Shown: positions 34,272-43,173, numbered from the stretch's first letter. The stretch: DNA of 64,000 nt from Chloroflexota bacterium (GCA_022825895.1 JAJDVX010000033.1:242193-306192), one strand, 5' to 3'. Program-made: numbers and translations. The notes: a model not told the origin generated them from the letters alone.

Positions 34272-35276
34272 ATGCTAGCCTCGGCGCGTGCGGCCGGACG
34301 CATGCGAGCGATAACCACGACGACTCCCGTTGCCCTGACCTCGTCGCTGGCTGTAAACCTCGCGCCCGGCCATCCGCATGGCCTGCGACTCCGTGCGCCG
34401 GTACTCACAGCCTCGGGCACCTTTGGCTTCGGCGACGAGTACCGGGACATCGTGAACCTGGCCGCGCTTGGCGCCATCGTGACAAAGACAGTCACCCCGG
34501 AGCCGCGCGAGGGCAACCGGACGCCCCGCACGGTTGAGACGCCGTCCGGGATGCTGAATTCAATCGGCTTGCCAAATCCGGGCGGCGAAGGCGCCGTCCG
34601 GGAAAAGGCGCCGATCTGGGCGGACTTGCCGTGTCCCGTCGTCGTGAGCATCGCGGCGCACGATCCGGAGAGTTGGACGACGTTAGCCGCCAGATTCGAT
34701 GGTCTGGACAACGTGGTGGCCATCGAGGCCAATCTGTCCTGTCCGAACGTGGCCGGCGGGCTGGACTACTCGACCGATCCCATGACGGCCGCGGCCACCC
34801 TGAAGGCCGTGCGGCGGGGCGTGTCGCTGCCCGTGATCGCCAAGCTCTCGCCCAACGTGACCGACCTTCGGCCCATCGCGCGCGCCGCTGAAGACGCCGG
34901 GGCCGACGCGCTCTCGTTAATCAACACCCTGCTCGGAATGGTGATCGATACCGACGCGGCGCTGCCTTTTCTGGGCGCCGGCGCCGGCGGGTTGTCAGGC
35001 CCGGCCATCCGTCCGCTGGCCGTTCGCTGCGTCTACGACGTGGCGGCAGCGGTCTCGATCCCCGTCATTGGCATGGGCGGCGTCGTGTCCACGGACGACG
35101 CGCTGCAGTTTCTGATGGCCGGGGCTTCAGCGGTGCAGGTGGGGACGGCGACATTCCGCGAGCCGCGCACCGCCGAGCGCATTGTCGACGGGCTACGGGA
35201 ATACCTGGAAGGCCGGGGTCTCGAATCCATCGGTGACGTGGTCGGGCTCGCGCGGCCGGAGCCCGCTAGCGGCTGA
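34272..35276 (+). CDS. pyrD: Dihydroorotate dehydrogenase, class 1B-type catalytic subunit
   Basis: A 334-residue flavoenzyme that oxidises dihydroorotate to orotate. ASGTFGFG binds FMN phosphate-side residues, and KTVTPEPREGNRTPR and NSIGLPNPG are family motifs. ANLSCPNVAGG carries the active-site Cys of class 1 enzymes. INTLLGMVID and GMGGVVSTDDALQFLMAGA complete the barrel. Class 1B enzymes normally work with the PyrK electron-transfer subunit, which is not in this window. An ATG at 34302 would remove ten N-terminal residues and is an equal candidate. It overlaps the convergent gene downstream by 11 bases. Confidence 0.9.
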   Translation: MLASARAAGRMRAITTTTPVALTSSLAVNLAPGHPHGLRLRAPVLTASGTFGFGDEYRDIVNLAALGAIVTKTVTPEPREGNRTPRTVETPSGMLNSIGLPNPGGEGAVREKAPIWADLPCPVVVSIAAHDPESWTTLAARFDGLDNVVAIEANLSCPNVAGGLDYSTDPMTAAATLKAVRRGVSLPVIAKLSPNVTDLRPIARAAEDAGADALSLINTLLGMVIDTDAALPFLGAGAGGLSGPAIRPLAVRCVYDVAAAVSIPVIGMGGVVSTDDALQFLMAGASAVQVGTATFREPRTAERIVDGLREYLEGRGLESIGDVVGLARPEPASG

Positions 35277-36342
35277 AGTGGACCAGGATCACCTCGCCGT
35301 CTGAGACCTCGTAGTCGCGCCCGACGCGGCGCAACTGCCCGCGTTCGCGCAGGGCGGCCATCGAGCCGGCGGCGATGAGTTCGTCGGCCGCCACGGCGTC
35401 GGCTCGAATGAAGCCGGCGGCTAGGTCCGTATGGATGGCGCCGGCGGCATCCAGGGCGGTAGCGCCGCGCGGCAACAGCCACGCGTTAACCGACCGGGTG
35501 TTGCCGGTGTAGAAGGTGATCTGGTCGAGCGCCGTGCGCAGCGCCTGGCCCACGCGGTGGGCGGCCAGGCCGGGGAGGCCAAGGTCTTCGCGGAAGGCGG
35601 CGGCGTCTTCGTCCGGGAGGTCATCCAGTTCGGCTTCGGTGGCGGCGGCGACCACGCACCAGTCGTCGAGGCCGGCCGCGACGCATCGAGCATTTATGTC
35701 CGCGGCATCATCGTCCGGCGCGTTGCAGGCGACGGCGCAGGGCTTGGCGCTGAGCAGGCCGAAGCCACGAAGGCTGACCACTGCCTGTGCAGCGAGCCCC
35801 TCCAGCATTGGGCGGTCGGCTTCGAGCGCCTCGCGAGCCCGGGTGACGATGGCCAGGTGCTCGCCGGCCTCGCGGCGTTCGACGCGCGGACCGCTGGTCA
35901 CCCGCTCTTCGAGTCGCTGCTGCGCGGGTTCGAGAATCGCCAGGTCAAGCACCGCCAGTTCGGTGCGAAGCGCCGCGACACGTTCGCTCGCGGCGTCAAG
36001 GCCGCCCTCGCCCGACACCACCAGGAGCAGCGCCTCCGCCGTGCGCAGGCGCCCAATCCACTCGGCGTTGGGCGCTTCGTCCGCCGCCAGCGCGTGGCCC
36101 GGCGCGTGCCAGAGGGTGAACCCCACGGGAACCGTCTGCGCCGCGCGGAAGACCGCCCGAAGATTCTGAAGACGCGGATCGGGTAGAGGCATGGCGCCCG
36201 TCCGGAGACCCAGGCGGCCCTGCGGCGCGTCGACCACGTGACGGCCGACGGCGGCGGCGAAGACAGTCTCTACGCCAGACTCGAAGTCGCCCACGAGCGC
36301 GATCTCCGACACGGGATCCCCCGTCTGCCGGCTGACCGGCAT
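35266..36342 (-). CDS. Divergent YchF-like protein lacking the Walker A lysine
   Basis: A 358-residue protein. The C-terminal third is a good match to the TGS region of YchF/Ola1 (QITFYTGNTRSVNAWLLPRG, AAGAIHTDLAAGFIRADAV, YEVSDGEVILVHF). The G domain is degraded: where YchF has G-x4-GKST this protein has GDFESGVET (residues 18-26), so the phosphate-binding lysine is Val and the next residue Glu. No convincing switch or NKxD/NxxE-like base-recognition motif is seen. It may be a pseudo-GTPase that keeps ribosome or RNA contacts. A GTG at 36312 (VSEIALVG) is an alternative start closer to the family start. Confidence 0.75.
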   Translation of the reverse strand: MPVSRQTGDPVSEIALVGDFESGVETVFAAAVGRHVVDAPQGRLGLRTGAMPLPDPRLQNLRAVFRAAQTVPVGFTLWHAPGHALAADEAPNAEWIGRLRTAEALLLVVSGEGGLDAASERVAALRTELAVLDLAILEPAQQRLEERVTSGPRVERREAGEHLAIVTRAREALEADRPMLEGLAAQAVVSLRGFGLLSAKPCAVACNAPDDDAADINARCVAAGLDDWCVVAAATEAELDDLPDEDAAAFREDLGLPGLAAHRVGQALRTALDQITFYTGNTRSVNAWLLPRGATALDAAGAIHTDLAAGFIRADAVAADELIAAGSMAALRERGQLRRVGRDYEVSDGEVILVHFSR

Positions 36343-36354
36343 TGCTCCATCGGT

Positions 36355-36363
36355 TGGTATAGT
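36355..36363 (+). promoter_or_regulatory. Extended -10 promoter for rpsT
   Basis: TGGTATAGT: a near-consensus -10 (TATAGT, 36358-36363) with the TG of an extended -10 element, 46 bases before the rpsT GTG. A good -35 at normal distance is not visible, as often with extended -10 promoters. Confidence 0.5.
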
Positions 36364-36408
36364 AGTGGCCTACCACTGAGCGTTTGCGTCCCCAGGTACG
36401 CTTGTCTC

Positions 36409-36696
36409 GTGCCATCACCTAAAGAACTCGTCCGTCACCAACGTCGCGTCAAGCAAGTGCGCCGGCAGCGATTCCTGCGCGCCCGTAACGTGAGCACGCG
36501 CTCCGCGGTACGAACGTTCGTAAGGCATGCCCGCGCGGCGATCGAGTCCGGCGACTCCGATGCAGCGGAGGCCGCCATTCGCGAAGCGCAGAGCCGTCTG
36601 GACAGCGCCGCGCGCAAGGGCGTCATCCACCGCCGCAAGGCGGCGCGCAGCATGTCGCGCCTGGTGCGCCAACTCCGGGCGGCGCAAGCCGCCTAG
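36409..36696 (+). CDS. rpsT: 30S ribosomal protein S20
   Basis: A 95-residue basic, helical protein that binds 16S rRNA. The pattern PSPKELVRHQRRVKQVRRQR near the start and GVIHRRKAARSMSRLVRQL at the end match S20, including the HRRKAARSMSRL signature (usually H.NkAaR.kSrL). The start is GTG 36409, which gives the normal length; the frame is open upstream but unlike protein. It is convergent with holA, a common neighbour of rpsT, and their stops overlap. Confidence 0.9.
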   Translation: MPSPKELVRHQRRVKQVRRQRFLRARNVSTRSAVRTFVRHARAAIESGDSDAAEAAIREAQSRLDSAARKGVIHRRKAARSMSRLVRQLRAAQAA

Positions 36697-37691
36697 GCGC
36701 GAGCCTCGGCCGGCCGCGTGGCCAGCCGCGCGGTCAGGATCTCCAGCAGCGCGTCTTTGTCGCCGCCGGTTGATTTGAGCGCCGCGTCCGTGCGCACGAC
36801 TTCGGCATACATACGCGCGATCAGCCGGTCGGGCATGCGCCGGGCCTGCTGGGCCAGGTAGCGTCCGCGACCGGGCGGCGCGCCGGCAGCGCGCGCCACC
36901 TGCTGGTAGCTGCCGCCTTCCACCACGACCTGGCGCGCCGCCGCCAGTTGGCGAAGCGAGCGGGTCACGTCGGCCAGGATCATCTCGTGCGGCGTACGCA
37001 ACGCCAGCATGTCGTGCAGCACGCCCAGAGCCTCGGCGCCGCGCCGGTCGGCCAGCGCATTTACGTAGTCCCAGCGCGCGTGCTCGCCGATGGTGGCGCA
37101 GGCGTTGTTGACGTCACGCGCGCTGATTTGGCCGTTGAAGCCCACGTAGGCCGCCAGCTTCTCGATCTCGCTGGTCAACAATCCAGCGTCAGCCGTCATG
37201 AGCTCAACCAGGCGGGCGGCGGCTTCCTCGGAGATGCTCACGCCCATGCGCCGCGCCTCGGCGCGCACGAAACGCACGGCTTCGGCGTCCCGCAACGGCC
37301 CGAACTGCTGAACGCGCGCCCCGTGCTGTGTGAGGGCGTTGAAGGCCTTGACTCGTGATGCAGTGCGCCGGTCGCCCAGGTCCAAATACACCGATACCGC
37401 CAGGTCGCAGGTGTCGGCGGCCGGGTCATTCTTTCGGGCATCGCCAAACGCCGTAAGCCATTGGATGAGCTTTCGGGCCTGCGGCCCGCTGGGCGGAGCG
37501 CCGTCCAGGAAAATCCTGCGCCGCTCGCCGAACATCGACACCGCGCCGCAGGCGGCGCTGAGCTCGTCAGGCCCCGCCCGCCCGCCGTCCAGGTGCGTGT
37601 ACGCCAGGTCATCCGGCGCCGGATGACCCAGCACCGCGTCAACCGCGTTTCGCAGCCGCGGGTCGCGGCCGCCCAGGAAGATGAAGAGCAT
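36693..37691 (-). CDS. holA: DNA polymerase III delta subunit
   Basis: A 332-residue clamp-loader subunit that opens the beta sliding clamp. The N-terminal part has FLGGRDPRLRNAV and SMFGERRRIFLDGA (family: pmFg.rR.v.v). The middle FVRAEARRMGVSISEEAAARL and DAGLLTSEIEKLAAYVG are typical of the lid region. The C-terminal collar domain shows LLALRT-type helices (ALGVLHDMLALRTPHEMILA). Sequence conservation of HolA is low, but position beside rpsT supports it. The ATG is at 37691. Confidence 0.88.
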   Translation of the reverse strand: MLFIFLGGRDPRLRNAVDAVLGHPAPDDLAYTHLDGGRAGPDELSAACGAVSMFGERRRIFLDGAPPSGPQARKLIQWLTAFGDARKNDPAADTCDLAVSVYLDLGDRRTASRVKAFNALTQHGARVQQFGPLRDAEAVRFVRAEARRMGVSISEEAAARLVELMTADAGLLTSEIEKLAAYVGFNGQISARDVNNACATIGEHARWDYVNALADRRGAEALGVLHDMLALRTPHEMILADVTRSLRQLAAARQVVVEGGSYQQVARAAGAPPGRGRYLAQQARRMPDRLIARMYAEVVRTDAALKSTGGDKDALLEILTARLATRPAEARA

Positions 37692-37838
37692 GCGGCCAGC
37701 CTACGGACGGATCCGCCTTGCGGCCAAGCAGAGCAAGCCCCAGCGCGTTGACATGCAGGACTGGCACACTCAATCCTGTTAGCCAGCCTGAACGCCCGCG
37801 CCACCGCGGGCTCCGTCTTTTCGTACTGGAGGTTCGAT

Positions 37839-39164
37839 ATGGGCGCCGACTCCGACAACGGCGCGATCGAGCAGTCGTTCGCAACCCGGCACGCCGGCTC
37901 GGCGGCGCTGCGGGAGCGGGCGTGCGAGGCGCTGGCCGGCGGCGTGGCGCACGACACCCGCATCCAGGCGCCCTTCCCGGTCATGACCGCCCGCGCCAAG
38001 GGATCTCGCAAGTGGGACGTGGACGGCAACGAGATCGTGGACTACACGATGGGCCACGGCGCGTTGATCCTGGGCCACGGGCACCCGGTGGCCGTGGACG
38101 CCGCGCGAGAGCAACTGGCGATTGGCACCCATTACGGGGCCGGCCACGAACTCGAGATTGCCTGGGCGGAGCAGATCAAGCGACTGAAGCCCAGCATCGA
38201 GCGCGTGCGCTTTCACTCCTCCGGAACCGAAGCCACGCACATGGCCATGCGGCTGGCGCGGGCGCACACGGGACGCGACCGCATCATCAAGTTCAAGGGG
38301 CACTTCCACGGCTGGCACGACTACGCAACCGTGGCAGTCGAAGAGCCGTACGACATTCCGACGTCCGCCGGCGTTCCGGCGGCCACCCAGGGGACCATCA
38401 CCGCGCTGCCGACGGACCTGGACCTCGTTCGCGAGGCACTGTCCAGGGGTGACGTCGCCGCCGTGATCGTGGAACCCAGCGGCGCCGGCTGGGGCGCGCT
38501 CCCCATCGCGCCGACCTTTATCGAGGGCCTGCGAGACCTGACGACCGAGCACGACGCCGTCCTGATCCTGGACGAGGTCGTGACCGGATTCCGCATGTCG
38601 TCTGGCGGGTTCCAGGTGATGGCCGGCGTCACACCGGACCTGACCACCATGGCCAAGATCGTGGCCGGTGGCCTGCCGGGCGCGGCCGTGGGCGGTCGAG
38701 CCGACATCATGGACCGTCTCGAGAAGCGCGGCGACCCCGCCTGGGACCGCGGTCAGCGCATCGCTCATCCCGGAACCTATAACGCCAATCCAGTCTCGGC
38801 GGCCGCCGGGACGGCGGTGCTGGACTTCCTGGCCGGCGACGCGGTGCACGCGCACATCGACGCGCTTTGCGAAACGTTGCGGCAGGGCTTGCAGGAGGCG
38901 TTCGACCGCCACGACGTGGGCGCCCTGGTCTACGGCGAAACGTCGTACTTCCACATCAGCCTCAGCGGCCAGCCGGCCAAGAGCGGCCTTGGCGGGGCTG
39001 CCGGCGACGCGTTGGGCCAGGCTCTCCTGAACGAGGGCGTGCATCTCATTTCCGGCGGTGGCTTCACGAGCGCGGCGCACACGGAGGCGGACATCGAGCA
39101 GACCGTGGCGGCCTTCGATGCGGCGATTGGGGCCGTGGCCGCCGAAGGTCTCTTCGACAGCTGA
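37839..39164 (+). CDS. Class III aminotransferase, glutamate-1-semialdehyde aminomutase-like
   Basis: A 441-residue PLP enzyme. WDVDGNEIVDY, HSSGTEATHMAMRLARA, KGHFHGWHD, LILDEVVTGFR and the Schiff-base lysine in TTMAKIVAGGLPG are the class III hallmarks. It is close to HemL, but the N-terminal NPGGVNSPVR motif of true glutamate-1-semialdehyde aminomutase is replaced by LAGGVAHDTR, so another amino substrate is likely. Eight hem/cob-pathway functions are not complete here without hemL, so haem synthesis cannot be excluded. A RidA gene follows after 22 bases, suggesting enamine or imine intermediates. An upstream GGAGG site supports the ATG. Confidence 0.82.
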   Translation: MGADSDNGAIEQSFATRHAGSAALRERACEALAGGVAHDTRIQAPFPVMTARAKGSRKWDVDGNEIVDYTMGHGALILGHGHPVAVDAAREQLAIGTHYGAGHELEIAWAEQIKRLKPSIERVRFHSSGTEATHMAMRLARAHTGRDRIIKFKGHFHGWHDYATVAVEEPYDIPTSAGVPAATQGTITALPTDLDLVREALSRGDVAAVIVEPSGAGWGALPIAPTFIEGLRDLTTEHDAVLILDEVVTGFRMSSGGFQVMAGVTPDLTTMAKIVAGGLPGAAVGGRADIMDRLEKRGDPAWDRGQRIAHPGTYNANPVSAAAGTAVLDFLAGDAVHAHIDALCETLRQGLQEAFDRHDVGALVYGETSYFHISLSGQPAKSGLGGAAGDALGQALLNEGVHLISGGGFTSAAHTEADIEQTVAAFDAAIGAVAAEGLFDS

Positions 39165-39186
39165 ACGTGAAAGGGATTCCGGACGC

Positions 39187-39648
39187 ATGAAAATCGAAGG
39201 CAAGCTGGCGGATCTGGGTATCGAGCTTCCGGCGCCGAGCATTCCACCCACGGCCCCGCTGAAGCCGTGGAACATCAGCGGCAACCTGGTGTACCTGTCG
39301 GGCGCCGGGCCGGTGGATGCCTCGGGCGCCACGCCGGTGGGCAAGGTCGGGCGCGATTTCGACACGGCCGAGGCGGCCGAGTTCGCCCGCTCGATCGCCG
39401 TGGCCCATCTCGGCGCGCTCAAGGAGGCGCTTGGCGACCTGGACCGAATCCTCCAGGTGGTCAAGGTGCTGGGCATGGTGAATTGCACCGAGGACTACAC
39501 CGACCAGCCGGCCGTGATTAACGGCTACTCGGAACTGTTCGTGGAGCTCTGGGGGGAGAATGGGCGCCACGCGCGTTCGGCGGTGGGTATGGCGCAGCTA
39601 CCGGGTGGCATGCCGGTGGAAATCGAGGCAATCCTCGAGTTCATGTAG
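39187..39648 (+). CDS. RidA/YjgF family protein
   Basis: A 153-residue protein of the YER057c/YjgF group with the long N-terminal form (KLADLGIELPAPSIPPTAPL). NLVYLSGAGPVD and VGRDFDTAEAAEFARSIA are family motifs; VVKVLGMVNCTEDYTDQPAVINGYSELF lies at the subunit interface, and ARSAVGMAQLPGGMPVEIEAI forms the end of the barrel. RidA proteins hydrolyse reactive imines released by PLP enzymes. Standing 22 bases after a PLP aminotransferase, it probably clears imines made by that enzyme. The ATG at 39187 gives the standard length. Confidence 0.9.
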   Translation: MKIEGKLADLGIELPAPSIPPTAPLKPWNISGNLVYLSGAGPVDASGATPVGKVGRDFDTAEAAEFARSIAVAHLGALKEALGDLDRILQVVKVLGMVNCTEDYTDQPAVINGYSELFVELWGENGRHARSAVGMAQLPGGMPVEIEAILEFM

Positions 39649-39691
39649 GGGGCAGCCGCCCGCAGCTACAGGTTTGAGGCTGGTTGGGAGG

Positions 39692-40324
39692 CTAACGAGG
39701 TCCGCGCGTGAACGCGTCGTCCTGAGCCCAGTCCACGGCCACCTCCGCCGGGACGGGCGTACGCCCCCGGCGCAGATTCGGCACCGGCACCAGCACGTAC
39801 CCGTTGTCGACGCCAAACTCCAGGATGCGCTTGGTCAGGTGCACGTCCTGGGCGCAGTAGTCGATCACGCGCCGGCGGTCTTCCGGTCGACCGGTGCGCC
39901 ACAGGTGGACGGCCTCCGTGCCGTCGCTGAGCGACTTGGCTTCCCCGAACATGGCCCGGGCAATGTCCTGCAGTCGCATGCCCTTGCGACGGCCCGTCAC
40001 CGACTGCAGTTCCAACAGAACGTCAAATGACCGCTCACGTAAAGCCGATACGTCGCCATACGCCGACAGCACCGTCAGGTCGAATCGCCGCGAGTTGAAC
40101 CCGACCACGCGCGGATGCTCCGCCAGGTAGTCAATCAGATCCTGCGCGTCCGGCTCCTGCCAGACGTGCTGCCGGCCGTGTTCGTCGATCGTGACCCCCA
40201 CGGCCAACCCGAAGTCCCGGATGTTGCGCCAGCCCCCGCGCACCTCATGGCTCAGGTGCAGCGTCTCCAGGTCGAAGACCACATAGCGTCCGTCGGGCGA
40301 ATACTGATCGGGGCGGCTGGGCAT
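39692..40324 (-). CDS. DEDD-type 3'-5' exonuclease/RNase H-like protein
   Basis: A 210-residue protein of the DnaQ-like fold. VVFDLET at residues 15-21 gives the first D-x-E pair, VVGFNSRRFDLTVL the second Asp, and RRVIDYCAQDVHLTKRI the last acidic residue with Tyr/Asp (ExoIII epsilon or ExoX-like Y-x-x-x-D pattern). It has no polymerase or helicase domain. Such stand-alone proteins are annotated as predicted exonucleases or helicase-associated nucleases. It is divergent from the ilv leader region. Confidence 0.75.
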   Translation of the reverse strand: MPSRPDQYSPDGRYVVFDLETLHLSHEVRGGWRNIRDFGLAVGVTIDEHGRQHVWQEPDAQDLIDYLAEHPRVVGFNSRRFDLTVLSAYGDVSALRERSFDVLLELQSVTGRRKGMRLQDIARAMFGEAKSLSDGTEAVHLWRTGRPEDRRRVIDYCAQDVHLTKRILEFGVDNGYVLVPVPNLRRGRTPVPAEVAVDWAQDDAFTRGPR

Positions 40325-40499
40325 CGCGCATTATGCGCAGGCGCCTGCGGCTACGCACCAATCGCCAGTGGGCATTCAGGAAGATCTGAACCTGAAATTC
40401 TCTTGCCGCGGACACCAAGCCGTTGTTACGGTTGCGCTGTGCGCATTGCGCGCTTGGTTGGTCGCGCCTGTCGCGGCTCCGAGTCGCAGTGCACACAAC

Positions 40500-40740
40500 G
40501 CAAAGGCGTTGACGGGGAGGAGTAGGCCTCCCGAGAACCCCGAGCGAGCCGGAAATGGTGTGAGCCGGCGGGTTCTCCGGGCCGAAGGTCGCCCCCGAGC
40601 CGACCGGTTGAAGGATCCCTCTGGTAGGCCGGTCCGGTGCCCGCCGTAATCGGGAAACGAAGCGGTTCGGTCGTCCGACCGGGCAAGCGGGGTGGTACCG
40701 CGGGTTACAGCCCGTCCCTGTGAGGGACGGGTTTTTTGTT
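40500..40740 (+). promoter_or_regulatory. T-box leader, valine (GTC) specifier, controlling ilvBNC
   Basis: The leader ends in GGTGGTACCGCG (40691-40702) and an intrinsic terminator. Upstream are a Stem I-like base (GGGGAGGAGTAGGCC), the distal-loop sequence GGTGTGAGCC (40557-40566) and then CGAAGGTCGCCCCCGAG. Aligned with the isoleucine leader at 1.3 kb (GAACATCCTTCCCGAG), GTC at 40588-40590 takes the specifier position, so tRNA-Val is the likely effector. TGGT fits the A discriminator of tRNA-Val. Low valine charging would raise ilvB-ilvN-ilvC expression. The 5' limit is approximate. Confidence 0.87.
40711..40737 (+). terminator. Intrinsic terminator of the valine T-box
   Basis: CCCGTCCC (40711-40718) pairs with GGGACGGG (40724-40731) around a short loop and is followed by TTTTTT. 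It directly follows the T-box sequence, as in the isoleucine leader, whose terminator has almost the same arms. Confidence 0.88.
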
Positions 40741-40775
40741 GCCGGACAGTCGGCCGACGCGAAGGACACGGAGCG

Positions 40776-40856
40776 ATGAGACGCAACACGCACAGGCGTG
40801 ACGTTGCGCGCGCTCGGATCTACGCGGTCGCGGTACCCGACGGAGACGCCGCCTAG
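40776..40856 (+). CDS. Short leader-type ORF before ilvB (26 residues)
   Basis: An ATG with AAGGA nine bases upstream opens a 26-codon ORF between the T-box terminator and ilvB. The product is basic at first and then contains one Ile and three of its four Val codons in its second half (RARIYAVAV). Its TAG lies in the loop of a hairpin (40841-40848 with 40861-40868). The layout resembles a second, translation-linked control point for branched-chain amino acids. The regulatory codons are not in a run, so chance is a real alternative. Confidence 0.35.
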   Translation: MRRNTHRRDVARARIYAVAVPDGDAA

Positions 40857-40927
40857 CCGCCGTCTCCGCGATTCCCCCGCAAGACTCCACGACACCGCTT
40901 ACCACGACTCTCCAGGAGACCCACGAC

Positions 40928-42658
40928 ATGTCCGCGATCAACGGCCAATCCACCAACGGTTCCACCGCCGCGCCAGGCACGCCGCGTACCGGCGGCGAAG
41001 TGGTGTGCGATGCCATGCTCGCCGCCGGCGTCGACGTCATCTTCGGGATGCCGGGCGGCGCCTCGCTGCCCTTCTACGACTCCCTCTACCACTACCAGGA
41101 CCGCATCCGGCACGTGCTGATCCGCCACGAGCAGGCCGCCGGCTTCGCCGCCAACGGCTACGCGCGGGCCACCGGCAAGGTCGGCGTGGCCACCAGCACC
41201 TCCGGGCCCGGCGCCACCAACATGGTCACGTGCATGGCCAACGACATCATGGACTCGGTGGGCGTTGTCTACATCACCGGCCAGGTGGCCCGTCCGGCCA
41301 TCGGCTCCGACGCCTTCCAGGAAGCCGACGTCACCGGAATCTCCATTCCGATCACCAAGCACAGCTACCTGGTGATGGACGTGGACGACCTGCCGCGCGT
41401 GATGTCGGAAGCCTTCCACCTGGCCTCCACCGGCCGCCCGGGCCCGGTCCACGTCGACATTCCCAAGGACGTCTTCCTGGAAACCACCACCGAGACCGCG
41501 CCCGACCAGGTGAACCTGCGCGGCTACCGGCCGTCCAAGGTCGGCAACGCCCGGATGGTCCGCAAGGCCGCCGAGGTCATCAACGCGGCCGAGCGCCCGA
41601 TCATCATGGCTGGACACGGAATCGACATTTCCGGAGCCGCCGACGAGCTAATGCAGCTCGCCACGCGCGGCAGCATCCCCGTCGTCAGCACGCTGCACGG
41701 CGTGGGCACGTTCCCCGAGACCCATCCGCTCTCATTCGGAATGCTTGGCATGCACGGCCTGGCCTACGCGAACTTCTCGATGCGGCAGACCGATTGCATC
41801 ATCGGCCTCGGCACCCGCTTCGACGACCGGGCCGTGGGCAAGGAGGACGAGTTCGGGCCGGGCGCCAAGGTCGTGCACATCGACATCGACCCCGCCGAGA
41901 TTGGCAAGGTCCTCGAGACCGACGTGCCGATCGTCGGCGACCTGAAACTCACCCTGCAGAAGCTGTTGCCGCTGATCGAATCGCGCGATCGCACGCCCTG
42001 GCTGGACCAGATGAATGGCTGGCGGCGCGACCACCCGTCGCTGAAGATTCCCGACAGCCCCGACTCCGTGCTGCCGCAGGAAGTCGTGCGAGCGATCTAC
42101 GACATTTCCGGCGGCGAGGCGCGCGTCATCGCCGACGTGGGTCAGAACCAGATGTGGGCATCGCAGCACTTCTGGTACGAGCGCCCGCGCATGTTCTTCA
42201 GCGCCGGCGGCCTGGGGCCGATGGGCTACGCGCTGCCCGCGGCCATGGGCGTGAAGCTGGCGGACGAGAAGCAGGACGTCTGGTGCGTCACCGGCGACGG
42301 CGGCCTGCTGATCAACATCCAGGAGTTCAACACGCTGGCCGCCGAGGGCATCAACGTAAAGGTCGCCGTGCTCAACAACGCGCACCTGGGCATGATCCGC
42401 CAGTGGCAGGAGTTCTTCTACGAAGGCCGCTACATGGGCGCCTTCCTGGACAATCCCGACTTCGCCAAGGTCGCCCAGGCCTTCGGGCTGCACGGCGTGG
42501 GCACCAGCTCGCGCGATGAGATGCACGAAGCCATCGCCATGGCCCATGAATACGACGGCCCGGTGGTGCTGGACCTGCACGTGGACCGGGTGGAGAACGT
42601 TTACCCGATGATCGTTCCGGGCACCGGCGTGAATAGCGTGATCGAGGACCCGCGATGA
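40928..42658 (+). CDS. ilvB: Acetolactate synthase large subunit
   Basis: A 576-residue thiamine-diphosphate enzyme that makes acetolactate or acetohydroxybutyrate, the first common step to valine, leucine and isoleucine. The catalytic Glu is in IRHEQAAGFAANGYAR; the ThDP motif is GDGGLLINIQEF ... VLNNAHLGM; the FAD-region GSIPVVSTLHGVG and GLGTRFDDRAVG are present. The start at 40928 follows a CAGGAGA site; about 25 N-terminal residues are a low-complexity lead. The stop overlaps the ilvN start (ATGA). Control is by the valine T-box upstream. Confidence 0.96.
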   Translation: MSAINGQSTNGSTAAPGTPRTGGEVVCDAMLAAGVDVIFGMPGGASLPFYDSLYHYQDRIRHVLIRHEQAAGFAANGYARATGKVGVATSTSGPGATNMVTCMANDIMDSVGVVYITGQVARPAIGSDAFQEADVTGISIPITKHSYLVMDVDDLPRVMSEAFHLASTGRPGPVHVDIPKDVFLETTTETAPDQVNLRGYRPSKVGNARMVRKAAEVINAAERPIIMAGHGIDISGAADELMQLATRGSIPVVSTLHGVGTFPETHPLSFGMLGMHGLAYANFSMRQTDCIIGLGTRFDDRAVGKEDEFGPGAKVVHIDIDPAEIGKVLETDVPIVGDLKLTLQKLLPLIESRDRTPWLDQMNGWRRDHPSLKIPDSPDSVLPQEVVRAIYDISGGEARVIADVGQNQMWASQHFWYERPRMFFSAGGLGPMGYALPAAMGVKLADEKQDVWCVTGDGGLLINIQEFNTLAAEGINVKVAVLNNAHLGMIRQWQEFFYEGRYMGAFLDNPDFAKVAQAFGLHGVGTSSRDEMHEAIAMAHEYDGPVVLDLHVDRVENVYPMIVPGTGVNSVIEDPR

Positions 42659-43173
42659 ACGGGACCGAAACCCACACGCTGGTCGCCACCGTGGCCGACC
42701 ATCCGGGTGTCCTGACCCGGGTGGCCAGCCTGTTTCGCCGCCGCGGCTTCAACATCGCCAGCCTGGCCGTAGGGCATTCCGAGGAGCCCGGCTACTCGCG
42801 CATGACGATCGCCGTCGAGGGCTCGGCGGAGGAAGTCAAGCAGTGCGAGAAGCAACTCTATAAGCTGGTTGAGGTCGTCTCGGTCCGCAATCTGACCGGC
42901 GCGCCGGCGGTCACCCGCGAACTCGCGATGATCAAGGTGCGCGTCACGTCCAACGAGCGCCCGGGCCTGGCCGAGATCACCGACATCTTCCGCGGCGAGA
43001 TCGTGGACGTGAGCAAGACGTCGATGATCGTGCAGATGACCGGCGCGCAGTCCAAGATCGACCGCTTCCTGGACGTGATTACCGAATACCCGATCGAGGA
43101 AATCTCCCGAACCGGCGTGATCGCCATCGCGCGCGATGACGTCGGCCCCCGGAATGGACGTGCGCGTGGATAG
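42655..43173 (+). CDS. ilvN: Acetolactate synthase small (regulatory) subunit
   Basis: A 172-residue regulatory partner of IlvB that gives valine feedback. The N-terminal ACT domain reads [20 protein letters not shown] and [10 protein letters not shown]; a second part has [28 protein letters not shown] and [21 protein letters not shown], matching IlvN/IlvH C-terminal domains. The ATG overlaps the ilvB stop. The end of the gene overlaps the ilvC start region. Confidence 0.95.
   Translation: MNGTETHTLVATVADHPGVLTRVASLFRRRGFNIASLAVGHSEEPGYSRMTIAVEGSAEEVKQCEKQLYKLVEVVSVRNLTGAPAVTRELAMIKVRVTSNERPGLAEITDIFRGEIVDVSKTSMIVQMTGAQSKIDRFLDVITEYPIEEISRTGVIAIARDDVGPRNGRARG

Noticed and set aside
37839..39164. 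hemL (glutamate-1-semialdehyde aminomutase) as a firm name
   Set aside because: The N-terminal signature of true HemL is absent and a RidA gene follows, so only the class III aminotransferase family is claimed.
40798..42519. A 573-codon plus-strand frame overlapping ilvB
   Set aside because: It is Arg/Gly/His-rich and out of frame with ilvB, which has complete motifs.
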